From Acidihalobacter sp. (lineage in GTDB: Bacteria; Pseudomonadota; Gammaproteobacteria; DSM-5130; Acidihalobacteraceae), in assembly GCA_027013225.1 (NCBI GenBank), contig JALUXU010000051.1, forward strand, positions 1 through 44,762: DNA of 44,762 nucleotides, in the 5' to 3' direction. The position numbers and the translations under genes were made by a program. Under the pieces are notes generated by a model that was not told the DNA's origin, made no database searches, and saw only the letters and a list, made by a program, of their open reading frames with translations. Positions 23,738 to 33,549 of this stretch are shown piece by piece. Each line of letters begins with the position of its first letter. Position 1 is the first letter of the stretch.

Positions 23738-26116
23738 ATGCAGCGCATCATGTGGTTCGATCAGATAGGCATGGACGATATCGACCTTGTCGGCGGCAAA
23801 AATGCCTCACTGGGCGAAATGATCTCTCACTTGAGCGGCCTCGGCGTCAAGGTACCCATGGGATTTGCCACCACTGCGGACGCTTATCGTGAATTCCTCG
23901 CTCATAAGGGACTGGATAGCTGGATCAAGAAACGCCTGACGGACATGGACGTGGACGATATCGCCGCCCTGTCCTCGACAGCAGAAGAAATACGCGAGCG
24001 CATCCGGGCGCAACCCTACCCTTCGGCGCTGGAAAACGCGATAAGGGGCAATTTCAATCGCCTGGAAGCAATGAGCGGCCCGGAAGCGTCCTATGCGGTG
24101 CGCTCCTCGGCCACTGCCGAAGATTTACCGGACGCCTCCTTTGCCGGTCAGCAGGAAACCCTGCTCAATGTTTCCGGCATTGACGGTATTCTCGCGGCTA
24201 TCAAGCAAGTATTCGCCAGCCTGTTCACCGACCGCGCCATCACTTACCGCGCCCATCAAGGATTCGATCAGCAAGACATCGCCCTCAGCGCCGGCATTCA
24301 ACGCATGGTGCGCTCGGACATCGGCGCCAGCGGCGTGATGTTCACCCTGGATACCGAATCCGGATTCCGCGACGTGGTTTTCATCACCGCCGCTTACGGC
24401 CTGGGCGAAGCCGTGGTTCAAGGAGCGGTGAATCCGGATGAATTTTATGTGCACAAGCCCACCTTGCGCGCCAGGCGCCCGGCGATCCTGCGCCGCGCTT
24501 TGGGAGACAAGGCCATCCGCATTGTATACGCCGCGCCGGGATCGGCGTCGACCATAGAAACCGTAGCCACGGATGAAGCCGCGCGCCGCCGTTTCTGCCT
24601 CGGCGATACCGAGGTCGAAACCCTCGCCCGCCAGGCGCTGATCATCGAGGAGCACTATGGCCGCCCCATGGATATCGAATGGGGCAAGGATGGGCTCGAC
24701 GGCGAGCTTTATATCCTCCAGGCACGGCCAGAAACAATTCATGCCCGGAATGCTGCCGCGATTCGCCGCTATGTGCTCGATCCGGATCAGAAACGGCAGG
24801 TGCTGGTGGAAGGACGGGCGGTGGGCGATCGCATCGGTGCCGGAGTGATCCGCGTGATTCGCGATCTGGACGAGATGGATCGGGTATGCGAAGGAGATAT
24901 CCTCGTCACCGAGATGACCGATCCCGACTGGGAACCGGTGATGAAACGAGTGGCGGCCATCGTCACCGACCGTGGCGGGCGTACCTGTCACGCGGCGATC
25001 ATCGCCCGGGAATTGGGCATCCCTGCAGTCGTCGGCACAGGGAAAGCCACCCGCATACTGAAAGACGGTGAGGAGGCGACGGTTTCCTGCGCCGAAGGCG
25101 ACACCGGCTATGTTTATGCAGGCCGCTTGAATTTCAAGGTGCAGGAGTTCACGCCCGATGCCATGCCACAAATCCCCGTGAAAATCATGCTCAATGTAGG
25201 CAATCCGGATCGCGCCTTCGCCTTCGCCGGCATCCCCAACCATGGCGTGGGGCTTGCCCGCCTGGAGTTTATCATCAATCGCATGATCGGCATTCACCCT
25301 CAGGCCTTGCTTGAATTCGATACGCTGCCCGAAGCACTGCAATCACAGATACGCGAACGCACCGAAGCCTGGGGCGAGCCGGTCGAATATTACGTCAAGC
25401 GTCTCGCCGAAGGGATCGCCACCATCGCCGCCGCCTTTTCTCCAAAGCCGGCGATCGTGCGACTGTCCGACTTCAAATCCAACGAATATGCCCACCTCCT
25501 GGCCGGTGAGCGCTATGAACCCAAGGAAGAAAACCCCATGCTCGGCTTCCGTGGCGCCTCTCGCTATCTTTCGGAAACATTCATGCCATGCTTCGAACTC
25601 GAATGCCGGGCATTGCGCTATGTACGCGAAGAAATGGGGCTGGATAACGTCAAGGTCATGATCCCATTCGTGCGCACGGTCGATGAAGCCAGGCAAGTCA
25701 TCGAGTTGCTGGCCCGCAACGGACTCGAACCCGGCCAAGGGAACCTGCAAATAATGATGATGTGCGAACTGCCCGCCAATGCCTTGCTGTCCGAGGATTT
25801 TCTTGAATACTTCGATGGATTTTCCATAGGTTCCAATGACATGACCCAACTCACCCTGGGCCTGGATCGCGATTCCGGTTTGGTCGCCAATCGCTTCGAC
25901 GAACGCAATCCGGCCGTCTTGCGTCTGTTGGAAATGGCCATAGACGCCTGCCGCCGGCAGAAAAAATACATTGGCATATGCGGCCAAGGCCCTTCGGATC
26001 ACCCCGATTTGGCCGAATGGCTGATGGCGCGGGGCATCGACAGCATCTCACTGAATCCGGACACGGTCGTTTCCACCTGGTTACGTCTGGCAGGCAAAAG
26101 CCCTCATGTTTCATGA
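23738..26116 (+). CDS. ppsA: Phosphoenolpyruvate synthase
   Basis: 792 residues. PpsA makes PEP from pyruvate and ATP (giving AMP and phosphate) for gluconeogenesis. The N-terminal ATP-grasp part ([21 protein letters not shown]), the phospho-histidine swivelling domain ([21 protein letters not shown], His at about 419) and the C-terminal TIM barrel with catalytic Cys ([11 protein letters not shown]) are in order. The ATG at 23738 has AAAGGAGA seven bases upstream. Opposed to ppsR, its regulator. Confidence 0.97.
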   Translation: MQRIMWFDQIGMDDIDLVGGKNASLGEMISHLSGLGVKVPMGFATTADAYREFLAHKGLDSWIKKRLTDMDVDDIAALSSTAEEIRERIRAQPYPSALENAIRGNFNRLEAMSGPEASYAVRSSATAEDLPDASFAGQQETLLNVSGIDGILAAIKQVFASLFTDRAITYRAHQGFDQQDIALSAGIQRMVRSDIGASGVMFTLDTESGFRDVVFITAAYGLGEAVVQGAVNPDEFYVHKPTLRARRPAILRRALGDKAIRIVYAAPGSASTIETVATDEAARRRFCLGDTEVETLARQALIIEEHYGRPMDIEWGKDGLDGELYILQARPETIHARNAAAIRRYVLDPDQKRQVLVEGRAVGDRIGAGVIRVIRDLDEMDRVCEGDILVTEMTDPDWEPVMKRVAAIVTDRGGRTCHAAIIARELGIPAVVGTGKATRILKDGEEATVSCAEGDTGYVYAGRLNFKVQEFTPDAMPQIPVKIMLNVGNPDRAFAFAGIPNHGVGLARLEFIINRMIGIHPQALLEFDTLPEALQSQIRERTEAWGEPVEYYVKRLAEGIATIAAAFSPKPAIVRLSDFKSNEYAHLLAGERYEPKEENPMLGFRGASRYLSETFMPCFELECRALRYVREEMGLDNVKVMIPFVRTVDEARQVIELLARNGLEPGQGNLQIMMMCELPANALLSEDFLEYFDGFSIGSNDMTQLTLGLDRDSGLVANRFDERNPAVLRLLEMAIDACRRQKKYIGICGQGPSDHPDLAEWLMARGIDSISLNPDTVVSTWLRLAGKSPHVS

Positions 26117-26169
26117 AAATCCGGCAGACAATCGGAAAATTGATGGAAGGCTTTTCGTCGCAGACGATT

Positions 26170-26196
26170 GATATCTTCCCATTCAGGTAAGATATC
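26170..26196 (+). terminator. Hairpin after ppsA
   Basis: GATATCTT / AAGATATC with an 11-base loop, 54 bases after the ppsA stop. AT-rich stem and no T-run, so a weak terminator or an operator-like palindrome. Confidence 0.3.
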
Positions 26197-26199
26197 GGG

Positions 26200-26223
26200 C
26201 AGGGCCCTGTCATCTAAATTCGC
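26200..26223 (-). repeat. Inverted copy of the 13198-13221 repeat
   Basis: The minus strand reads GCGAATTTAGATGACAGGGC followed by CCTG, identical to the plus strand at 13198-13221, 13 kb away. Confidence 0.85.
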
Positions 26224-26240
26224 AAGCCGCTGAAAAGCGC

Positions 26241-26333
26241 AGCGGGCGTCTGCCCGGAAAACGTCGGCGGCAAGGAGGCCGCGTCGGGCCCACAGGGATG
26301 TATTCACGGCGTTTTTCCGGGCAGACACCCGCT
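26241..26333. repeat. Long imperfect palindrome between ppsA and dxs
   Basis: Left arm 26241-26263 and right arm 26310-26333 pair over 23 positions with one mismatch and one bulge (AGCGGGCGTCTGCCCGG against its complement). The 46-base middle contains a smaller GCGGC/GCCGC hairpin. It adjoins the 24-base relic and may be a non-autonomous element. Confidence 0.75.
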
Positions 26334-26522
26334 CCGCCACGGTTGGATGGCGTGGTCCTGAGATATCGGGCTTTATTACATCAATTTTTCAAGCAAAACG
26401 GACCTTGCGGTTTCACTATTAGCGGGCAGACAAGGTAAAATTGATTTGGTTCGGCACTTGCACATTGATGGCAAAGGGCTAAGAATCCAGAAAAGCGTCG
26501 CCACTACAACCTTCGATGAGAC

Positions 26523-28415
26523 ATGACCTATACCTTGCTCGATACAATCGATAGCCCCGAAGACATCCGTGCTCTGGAGCCGAAACAATTGCAACAGCTG
26601 GTCGATGAACTTCGCGCCTTCATCATCGACTCGGTGTCAAGCACCGGCGGCCACTTCGCTGCCAATCTCGGAACAGTCGAACTCACGGTAGCGCTTCACC
26701 GCGTTTACAATACGCCTCATGACCGCCTGGTCTGGGATGTGGGTCATCAGGCCTATGCGCACAAGATACTCACGGGGCGCAGGCGAGCGATGCCCACCTT
26801 GCGGCAGAAGGGAGGACTCTCCGGCTTCCCCAGACGCGAAGAAAGCCTCTATGACACATTCGGCGTCGGCCACTCCAGCACCTCCATCAGCGCGGCGCTG
26901 GGGATGGCTCTGGCCGCACGGCATCAGCATGCCGACCGCAAGGTCGCTGCGGTCATCGGCGACGGAGCGCTGACCGCCGGCATGGCCTACGAAGCCCTGT
27001 GTCATGCCGGCAGTATCGATGCCGACCTGCTGGTCATTCTCAACGACAACGACATGTCCATTTCGCCCAATGTGGGCGCAATGTCCAATTACCTGACCCG
27101 CTTGCTGTCATCGCCGCTGTACACCAACCTGCGAGAAAGCAGCAAGGATCTGCTCAAACGTCTGCCTCCGGTGTGGGAAGTAGCGCAACGCACCCGCGAA
27201 CACCTGCGCGGCATGCTGATCCCGGGCACCCTGTTCGAGGAAATGGGTTTCCATTATTTCGGCCCCATAGATGGTCATGACGTCCACCTTTTGACGCAGA
27301 CCCTGGAAAACCTGCGCGGGCTCAAGGGTCCCCGCCTGCTCCATATCGTCACCCGCAAGGGCAAAGGCTATACGCCGGCTGAAGAAAACCCGGTGGCCTA
27401 CCATGGGGTGAGCCGCTTCGATCCCGAGCGCGGAATCCAACCCACATCGGGCGGCAAGCCCGCCAGCCCCACCTACACACAGGTATTCGGCCGCTGGCTG
27501 TGCGACATGGCCGCCCGCGACGAACGCCTTACCGCCATCACCCCGGCGATGCGCGAAGGTTCGGGGCTGGTCGAATTTTCCGAACAGTATCCGGATCGTT
27601 ACTACGACGTCGCCATCGCCGAACAGCACGCCGTCACACTGGCCGCGGGCATGGCCTGCGATGGCCTCAAACCCGTGGTCGCCATTTACTCCACGTTCCT
27701 GCAGCGAGGCTATGATCAACTCATCCATGACGTTGCCTTGCAGAACCTGCCGGTGCTGTTCGCCATCGACCGCGCCGGCGTGGTCGGCCCCGACGGCGCC
27801 ACCCATGCGGGCAGCTTCGACATGAGCTTCATGCGTTGCCTGCCGAACATGCTGATCATGGCGCCCTCCGATGAAAACGAATGCCGCCAGATGCTTTACA
27901 CCGGCTTCATCCATGAAGGCCCCGCCGCGGTTCGCTATCCGCGCGGCAAAGGACCCGGAGCGATCATCGAGGAAGAAATGCGCGCTCTGCCCATCGGCAA
28001 GGCCGAGATCGTCCGCCGCGGACACGAGGCCGCACTCCTGTGTTTCGGAGCGCCCCTGGCTGGCGCCCGCATCGCCGCCGACGCCCTGGATACCACTCTC
28101 GTCAACATGCGTTTCGTGAAGCCACTGGACGAAGATCTCATCCTCGAAATGGCCGCTTCGCACCGGCTGCTGGTAACGATCGAAGACAACGCCATCGCCG
28201 GCGGCGCAGGGTCGGGAGTCAACGAACTGCTGGCCAGGCATGGCTTGCAAGTAGAGATCCTCAACCTCGGCCTGCCAGACCGTTTTCTTGAACACGCCAG
28301 CCGCGAGGAGCTGCTGCAAGAAGCCGGACTCGATGCCGAAAGCATCCGCGCCCGGGTGGCCGCGCGTCTTGCCGACAGCGGCAAAATCGTCCAACACCGC
28401 AGAGTCCGCCAATGA
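26523..28415 (+). CDS. dxs: 1-deoxy-D-xylulose-5-phosphate synthase
   Basis: 630 residues. Dxs joins pyruvate and glyceraldehyde 3-phosphate, using thiamine diphosphate, as the first step of the MEP isoprenoid pathway. The TPP-binding [14 protein letters not shown]...NDNDMSIS, the N-terminal [17 protein letters not shown] and the transketolase-like [18 protein letters not shown] are all present. ispF of the same pathway lies 1 kb away on the other strand, and hpnH suggests a demand for hopanoid precursors. Coupled to folE2 by an ATGA overlap. Confidence 0.97.
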   Translation: MTYTLLDTIDSPEDIRALEPKQLQQLVDELRAFIIDSVSSTGGHFAANLGTVELTVALHRVYNTPHDRLVWDVGHQAYAHKILTGRRRAMPTLRQKGGLSGFPRREESLYDTFGVGHSSTSISAALGMALAARHQHADRKVAAVIGDGALTAGMAYEALCHAGSIDADLLVILNDNDMSISPNVGAMSNYLTRLLSSPLYTNLRESSKDLLKRLPPVWEVAQRTREHLRGMLIPGTLFEEMGFHYFGPIDGHDVHLLTQTLENLRGLKGPRLLHIVTRKGKGYTPAEENPVAYHGVSRFDPERGIQPTSGGKPASPTYTQVFGRWLCDMAARDERLTAITPAMREGSGLVEFSEQYPDRYYDVAIAEQHAVTLAAGMACDGLKPVVAIYSTFLQRGYDQLIHDVALQNLPVLFAIDRAGVVGPDGATHAGSFDMSFMRCLPNMLIMAPSDENECRQMLYTGFIHEGPAAVRYPRGKGPGAIIEEEMRALPIGKAEIVRRGHEAALLCFGAPLAGARIAADALDTTLVNMRFVKPLDEDLILEMAASHRLLVTIEDNAIAGGAGSGVNELLARHGLQVEILNLGLPDRFLEHASREELLQEAGLDAESIRARVAARLADSGKIVQHRRVRQ

Positions 28416-29224
28416 ACCATAGCCGCCGCGCCGCCGAAATGGCGGCAGACATGCCGGATGTACAAAGCAGCCTTGACGAGCGACAGATCGTCATAGACAA
28501 AGTGGGGGTCAAGGCTCTGCGGCATCCCTTGCGCGTGCGCACGCGCAAGGGCGATGAACAAGCGACCGTGGCCACGGTCGAAATGTATGTCGACCTCCCC
28601 GCCCACAGCAAGGGCACGCATATGTCGCGTTTCAACGCCTTGCTCAATGAATACGACGCGCCCCTGGATCTTAAAGGGTTTGGTTCCTTATTGGCAGAGA
28701 TGACGGCCAGGCTGGAAGCCCATCGGGGGTATATCGGCTTGAGTTTCCCGTATTTCGTGCGCAAGGCCGCGCCGGTCTCCGGCGTTGAAAGCCTGATGGA
28801 CTACGATGTCCGTATCGTCGGAGAACGCGCCGGAGATAAAAACCGCTTCAAATTGCAAGTCATGGTGCCGGTCACCAGCTTGTGCCCCTGCTCGCGCGAC
28901 ATCTCCGAGTATGGCGCCCATAACCAGCGCTCCCACATTACTCTGAGCGTTGAGCTGCGCGATGATGGCCTCTGGATCGAGGATCTGATCGACCTCGCCG
29001 AAGCGGAAGCTTCCTGCGAGGTATTTGGATTGCTGAAACGTCCGGACGAAAAATTCGTCACCGAACGCGCCTACGAAAACCCGAAATTCGTCGAAGACGC
29101 CGTGCGCGACCTGGCCGTTCGCCTGAATGCCGATCCACGCATCAGCGCCTACACCGTCGAATGTGAAAATTTCGAATCCATCCACAATCATTCGGCCTAC
29201 GCCAGGATCGAACGTTCACGCTAG
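28412..29224 (+). CDS. folE2: GTP cyclohydrolase FolE2 (type IB)
   Basis: 270 residues. FolE2 converts GTP to dihydroneopterin triphosphate for folate. The metal-site motif with tandem cysteines, [18 protein letters not shown] (about residues 156-173), and the [14 protein letters not shown] segment identify the zinc-flexible type IB enzyme, often used when zinc is short. The ATG overlaps the dxs stop. No other FolE is seen in the window. Confidence 0.94.
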   Translation: MNHSRRAAEMAADMPDVQSSLDERQIVIDKVGVKALRHPLRVRTRKGDEQATVATVEMYVDLPAHSKGTHMSRFNALLNEYDAPLDLKGFGSLLAEMTARLEAHRGYIGLSFPYFVRKAAPVSGVESLMDYDVRIVGERAGDKNRFKLQVMVPVTSLCPCSRDISEYGAHNQRSHITLSVELRDDGLWIEDLIDLAEAEASCEVFGLLKRPDEKFVTERAYENPKFVEDAVRDLAVRLNADPRISAYTVECENFESIHNHSAYARIERSR

Positions 29225-29290
29225 AGCGAGCCTCTTGTCCCGTCTCCGGCCCGATTCCCAAGCCCTGAACAGGAGACCGCCGCAAGCGGC

Positions 29291-29773
29291 TCAGCGGCGC
29301 TCGATCAAGGCGACGGCATGCGCGGCGACACCCTCCTCCCTACCGACAAAGCCCAGCCGCTCGGTCGTGGTCGCCTTCACATTCGACCGCGAAGGCTCCA
29401 GCGCCAGATCCTCGGCCAGATTCTGGCGCATGACCTCGATGTGAGGCGCGAGCTTGGGCGCCTGCGCCACCACGGTACAATCCACATTGACGACCCGCCA
29501 ACCCTCGCCGCCGATCATCTGCCGGACGCGGCGCAGCAAATCACGGCTGTCGGCGCCGGCAAAGCGCGGATCGGTGTCCGGAAAGTGCCTGCCGATATCA
29601 CCCAGCCCCGCCGCGCCCAGCAAAGCATCGCACACGGCATGAATCAGCACATCGCCATCCGAATGCGCCTTGAAGGCGCGATCGTGCGGCACGCGCACTC
29701 CGCCCAGCATCAAATGATCGCCCGCCTCGAAGGCATGTACGTCGTAACCGTGACCGATACGGATTTCATTCAT
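29291..29773 (-). CDS. ispF: 2-C-methyl-D-erythritol 2,4-cyclodiphosphate synthase
   Basis: 160 residues, the usual trimeric IspF. Metal ligands are visible in [11 protein letters not shown] (Asp, His) and the [26 protein letters not shown] loop; the C-terminal [21 protein letters not shown] closes the family signature. It makes the cyclodiphosphate of the MEP pathway. IspD is not adjacent; instead the gene is the last of the surface-glycan operon, 27 bases after the phosphoglycosyltransferase. Confidence 0.95.
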   Translation of the reverse strand: MNEIRIGHGYDVHAFEAGDHLMLGGVRVPHDRAFKAHSDGDVLIHAVCDALLGAAGLGDIGRHFPDTDPRFAGADSRDLLRRVRQMIGGEGWRVVNVDCTVVAQAPKLAPHIEVMRQNLAEDLALEPSRSNVKATTTERLGFVGREEGVAAHAVALIERR

Positions 29774-29800
29774 ATTTTAATTTTCTCCTGTTCGCTTGCA

Positions 29801-31207
29801 TCAATACGCATTGCGGTGCACGAAGCCCCGCCGCAACGTCAGCAGGATGATCTTGATGTCGAAGGCCAGCGACCAGTGCTCGATGTAGTAAAGATCGTGC
29901 TCCAGACGCTTGTGGATCTTTTCCTCGCCGTCGATTTCGCCGCGCCAGCCGTTGACCTGCGCCCAGCCGGTGATGCCCGGCTTGACCTTGTTGCGCAGCA
30001 TGTAGCCATCGACCAGGCGCTTGAATTCTTCGTTGTGCTCGAGGGCATGGGGACGCGGCCCGACGATGGACATGTCGCCCTTGAGCACGTTGAAGAACTG
30101 CGGCAGCTCGTCAAGACTGGTGCGCCGCAGGAAAGCGCCGAAGGATGTCACGCGCGGGTCCTTCCGGCGGGCCTGCGTGACCTGCCCATCCGGCTCCTCA
30201 TGCATCTTCATGGTGCGGAACTTCCATACCTCGAAGGGCCTGCCGTCCCAACCCAGACGGCGCTGGCGGAACAGCACCGGCCCCGGCGAACTCAGCTTCA
30301 CGCCGATGGCGATCAACACCATCAGCGGGCTGACCAGAAGCAGGATCAGCCCCGCCAGCACGCGATCCTCGATGGCCTTGAGCAGCCGGTTGGGCCCCTC
30401 CATCGGGCTGGTGGACAGGTCGATCATCGGCCGCCCCAGCACGTCGCTCACGCCGTGATTGAGCAGATACAGGCCGAACAGGTCGGGCACATAGCGCACA
30501 TTGGCCGTGGTGCCGCGCAGCGCCTTTAGTATCTCGCGCAGGCGGGCGCTCTCCTCCAACGGAATCGCCACCCATACCTCGTCCGCCGTCGAGGATTCCA
30601 TGAAACGCGGCAATTCCTCCAGAGGACGGGGAGGCGGATCGTTCGGCCAGTCTCCATTCCGCTTGCCGAACACCGCCGCGATGCGATACCCCGCCCAGGG
30701 GTTTTCGTCCACCTGGCGGATCAAATCGCGCGCCGCCGGGCCGGTGCCGACCACCGCCACATCCCGCCGGTTGTAACCGCGCCGACGCATGGCCCGCAGC
30801 ACTGTGAACACGCACAGGCGCACCCCCATAAGAAACAGCGCGCCGAGCCCCGCCCAGGCCGCCATCCACAGGCGGGAAAAATCCGTGCCCTGCTTGGCCA
30901 GTACCAGCAAGGCGAGCAGCGCCGAGAACACCAGAAACCAGGCCGCGAACGCCCGCGCCGCCGGCGCGAACAGGCCGCGCGCGCGCCAGGAGTGATACAC
31001 CCCGAACATCGGGAACAGAAGCGCGGCCAGCAAGCCGCCGATCAGGACCAGCGCCGCGTAATCCACCGGCGGCAACTTCCCGCCCCATTTCCAGCCGAAG
31101 CGCAGGTAATACGCCAGCACCCCGCTTGCCAATACGGCCAAAACATCCAGTACGCGGGTGATCGCCGAAATCGTCGCCGAATGGGTTTTCAAAATGCCGG
31201 TGCGCAT
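29801..31207 (-). CDS. Undecaprenyl-phosphate sugar phosphotransferase (WbaP/WcaJ type)
   Basis: 468 residues of the polyprenyl phosphoglycosyltransferase family that starts a lipid-linked repeat unit. Four N-terminal membrane helices (residues ~15-125) precede a CoA-binding-like nucleotide domain (DVAVVGTGPAARDL, about 150), a fifth hydrophobic segment (VLAGLILLLVSPLMVLIAIGV) and the catalytic domain: FRQRRLGWDGRPFEVWKFRTMK, RRTSLDELPQFFNVLKGDMSIVGPRP and GITGWAQVNGWRG. The sugar added is probably glucose or galactose phosphate but cannot be read. Last glycan gene of the operon before ispF. Confidence 0.93.
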   Translation of the reverse strand: MRTGILKTHSATISAITRVLDVLAVLASGVLAYYLRFGWKWGGKLPPVDYAALVLIGGLLAALLFPMFGVYHSWRARGLFAPAARAFAAWFLVFSALLALLVLAKQGTDFSRLWMAAWAGLGALFLMGVRLCVFTVLRAMRRRGYNRRDVAVVGTGPAARDLIRQVDENPWAGYRIAAVFGKRNGDWPNDPPPRPLEELPRFMESSTADEVWVAIPLEESARLREILKALRGTTANVRYVPDLFGLYLLNHGVSDVLGRPMIDLSTSPMEGPNRLLKAIEDRVLAGLILLLVSPLMVLIAIGVKLSSPGPVLFRQRRLGWDGRPFEVWKFRTMKMHEEPDGQVTQARRKDPRVTSFGAFLRRTSLDELPQFFNVLKGDMSIVGPRPHALEHNEEFKRLVDGYMLRNKVKPGITGWAQVNGWRGEIDGEEKIHKRLEHDLYYIEHWSLAFDIKIILLTLRRGFVHRNAY

Positions 31208-31291
31208 GCGCTGGAAACGCCTATATGAATAACGAAATGAACTCTGTCAAGCGAACGATTCTAACCGAAATCCGCCCGAAAGGACGCAAGC

Positions 31292-32419
31292 TCAAGAAGC
31301 AGTCTCCAGGCTTGCCACGACACGCGTGAACGCTTCCCGAAACCGCTGCGTCGAAAAACGCTCGGCGTTGCGCCGACAATCCTCCGGGCGGATGACTGCG
31401 CCTTCGCGCTCGAAGCGCCCGACCGCCGCGATGATCGCCTGCGGCGTCTGCGCGTCGAAAAACACGCCGGTCGGCGCCTCGGCGTCCAAGCCGCACACCG
31501 TCTCCAGCGCCCCGCCGCGCCCGTAGGCGATCACCGGCGTGCCGCAAGCCTGCGCTTCCACCGGCGCGATGCCGAAATCCTCCTCGGCGGCGAACACGAA
31601 CGCCCGCGCGCGGGCCATCAGGCCGGCCAGTTCTTCCGACGGCACATGCCCCCGCAGCTCGATGTTGGGCCGGCCCGCCGCCAGGCGTTCGATCTTCGCC
31701 CGCTCCGGCCCGTCGCCGGCCACCAGCAGGCGCTTGTCCGGCATGCGGGCGAAAGCCTCGACGATGAGATTTATTCCCTTGTAGGGCACCAGCCGCGAGG
31801 CGGTGAGGTAATAAGCATCCTTGTCGGCCTGAAAGGCGAAGCGCGCCACGTCCACCGGCGGATACACCACCTCGGCCTCGCGCCGGTAGGTTTTGTGGAT
31901 GCGGCGGGCGATGAAGCGCGAATTGGCCACGAACCGGTCCACGCCGTTGGCCGTGCGTACATCCCACAGCCGCAGCCGGTGCAGCAGATAACGCGCCAGC
32001 CAACCCTTCACGCCGCGATCCAGCCCGGATTCGCGCAGGTACTGATGCTGCAAGTCCCAGGCATAGCGGATCGGCGAATGCACATAGCTGACGTGCACCT
32101 GATCCGGCCCCGTCAACACGCCTTTGGCCACGGCATGAGAGCTGGAGATCACCAGATCATAAGCCGACAGATCGAACTGCTCGACAGCCAGCGGCATCAA
32201 CGGCAGATAGCGCCGATAATGCCTGCGCGCGCCGGGCAGATGCTGGATGAAGGTGGTTTCCGGTTTTCGCCCCCCAAGAAAGCCGCGCTCGGCTTCGGGC
32301 AGAAAATCGCACACCGCATACAGATCGGCCTCGGGATAAAGCCGCAGCAACTGCTCCAGCAGCCGCTCGGCGCCGGCATAGACCGTGAGCCAGTCGTGGA
32401 CGAGGGCGATACGCTTCAT
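31292..32419 (-). CDS. Family 4 glycosyltransferase (GT-B)
   Basis: 375 residues. An N-terminal Rossmann half (ALVHDWLTVYAGAERLLEQLL) and a C-terminal nucleotide-sugar half (DAYYLTASRLVPYKGINLIVEAF, LLVAGDGPE, FVFAAEEDFGIAPVEAQACGTPVIAYGRGG) make a typical GT4. It is closest in style to WbaZ/mannosyl-type enzymes, but the donor is not determinable. The ATG overlaps the stop of the preceding GT4 gene by ATGA. Confidence 0.9.
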   Translation of the reverse strand: MKRIALVHDWLTVYAGAERLLEQLLRLYPEADLYAVCDFLPEAERGFLGGRKPETTFIQHLPGARRHYRRYLPLMPLAVEQFDLSAYDLVISSSHAVAKGVLTGPDQVHVSYVHSPIRYAWDLQHQYLRESGLDRGVKGWLARYLLHRLRLWDVRTANGVDRFVANSRFIARRIHKTYRREAEVVYPPVDVARFAFQADKDAYYLTASRLVPYKGINLIVEAFARMPDKRLLVAGDGPERAKIERLAAGRPNIELRGHVPSEELAGLMARARAFVFAAEEDFGIAPVEAQACGTPVIAYGRGGALETVCGLDAEAPTGVFFDAQTPQAIIAAVGRFEREGAVIRPEDCRRNAERFSTQRFREAFTRVVASLETAS

Positions 32420-33540
32420 CGGTCCTCAGCCTCCATCACCCGCCGGTACACGGCGGCGGTGGCCTCGGCCATGCCTTCGACCGAATACCGTTCGCGCTGT
32501 ATCCGGCGGGCGCGCTCGCCCATTTGACGGCGCAGGGCGGAATCGCGCAACAAGGCGCGCAGGGCATCGGCCGCCGCGGCGGGATCGCCCAGTGGGTAAA
32601 GCCTCCCGGCGCCCTCACCCAGCAGTTCGCGCTGGCCGACGACGTCGCTCGCCACCACCGCCAGCCCAAGCGACATCGCCTCCAGCACCGCCAACGGCAG
32701 CCCTTCCCAGCGCGAAGTGGACAGATACGCATCGGCGGCGGCCAGCCAGGGCAGCGGCGCGTCGCTTTTGCCGAGGAAACGGACGTTGGCAATACGCTCA
32801 TCCCGCGCGCGCCGCGCCAGCAATGCCGATTCATCACCCTCCCCGATCCACGCGAACAGCGCCTCCGGCAGGCGTTTGGCCACCTCCAGAGCTTCAAGCA
32901 TGTTTTTTTGATAATCGAAGCGGCTCAAGGTCATGATCACCGGGCGCGCCTCATCGACGCCCAGGCGTTGCCGCGATTCATGCCGCCAGCGGGCACGTTG
33001 CGCGTCGGCCACCGCCTCCACGCCGTTGACGATCACCGAATGCGGCGTGCGCGGCCACAAGCCCGCCGCCTGAGCCGCAGCACGTTCCTCATCGGACACG
33101 AAGATCAGATGATCCACCCAGCGGGCGGTGAGGTTCTCATAAGCGCGATAAAGACGCCGCTTCAGCGGCGAATAGGACTCGACGTGCACGCCGTGCGGCG
33201 TGTGCACGCAAGGCGTGCGCAGAATCGCCGCGGCCATGCGCGCATACACGCCCGCGCCCTTGCCGTGGGCATGGAGCAGATCGACGCCTTGGTCCCCGGC
33301 CCAACGAGCCAATCTCCTGGCGAACGACAAGTCGAAACGGCGGTGCGGCAAGGTGAATACGCGACCGCCCACAAGAGACTCGAAGCGCTCCCGAAATGGC
33401 GGCTCATCCGGGCAGGCGACAAAGGCTTGAATATCCGCCGGCAGATGCTTGAGCAGCAATTCGAGATGACGCGGCCCGCCGCCGTAGTCGGCGCGCACGG
33501 AAATTACTAAGACTTTCCTGGTGAGTTGCGCATAATTCAC
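32416..33540 (-). CDS. Family 4 glycosyltransferase (GT-B)
   Basis: 374 residues. N-terminal VRADYGGGPRHLELLL and the LHAHGKGAGVYARM segment, then TLSRFDYQKNMLEALEVAK and the donor-site STSRWEGLPLAVLEAMSLGLAVVASDV, give a complete GT4 enzyme of the exopolysaccharide type. The start has a 9-base gap from the fused glycosyltransferase before it and an ATGA overlap with the GT4 after it, so all are one transcript. Confidence 0.9.
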   Translation of the reverse strand: MNYAQLTRKVLVISVRADYGGGPRHLELLLKHLPADIQAFVACPDEPPFRERFESLVGGRVFTLPHRRFDLSFARRLARWAGDQGVDLLHAHGKGAGVYARMAAAILRTPCVHTPHGVHVESYSPLKRRLYRAYENLTARWVDHLIFVSDEERAAAQAAGLWPRTPHSVIVNGVEAVADAQRARWRHESRQRLGVDEARPVIMTLSRFDYQKNMLEALEVAKRLPEALFAWIGEGDESALLARRARDERIANVRFLGKSDAPLPWLAAADAYLSTSRWEGLPLAVLEAMSLGLAVVASDVVGQRELLGEGAGRLYPLGDPAAAADALRALLRDSALRRQMGERARRIQRERYSVEGMAEATAAVYRRVMEAEDR

Positions 33541-33549
33541 ACAGAGGCC

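Larger units (their letters stand above)
26117..26522. other. 406-bp intergenic region with palindromes and a mobile-element relic
   Basis: No gene seen. It holds a hairpin after ppsA (26170-26196), the inverted copy of the 24-base relic (26200-26223), a long imperfect palindrome (26241-26333) and the dxs leader. Small frames here on the minus strand overlap the palindrome and have no recognisable protein features. Confidence 0.6.

Noticed and set aside
24125-25342. 405-codon open frame opposite ppsA
   Set aside because: Antisense shadow of ppsA codons; ppsA catalytic motifs are intact on the other strand.
27108-28412. 434-codon open frame opposite dxs
   Set aside because: Antisense shadow; no protein features and dxs is complete.
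29225-29290. Terminator between convergent folE2 and ispF
   Set aside because: Only a short GCCGC/GCGGC hairpin without a T-run; not enough to call.
30198-31088. Out-of-frame open frame inside the phosphoglycosyltransferase gene
   Set aside because: GC-rich same-strand shadow rich in Gly, Ala and Arg; the membrane and catalytic motifs are in the other frame.
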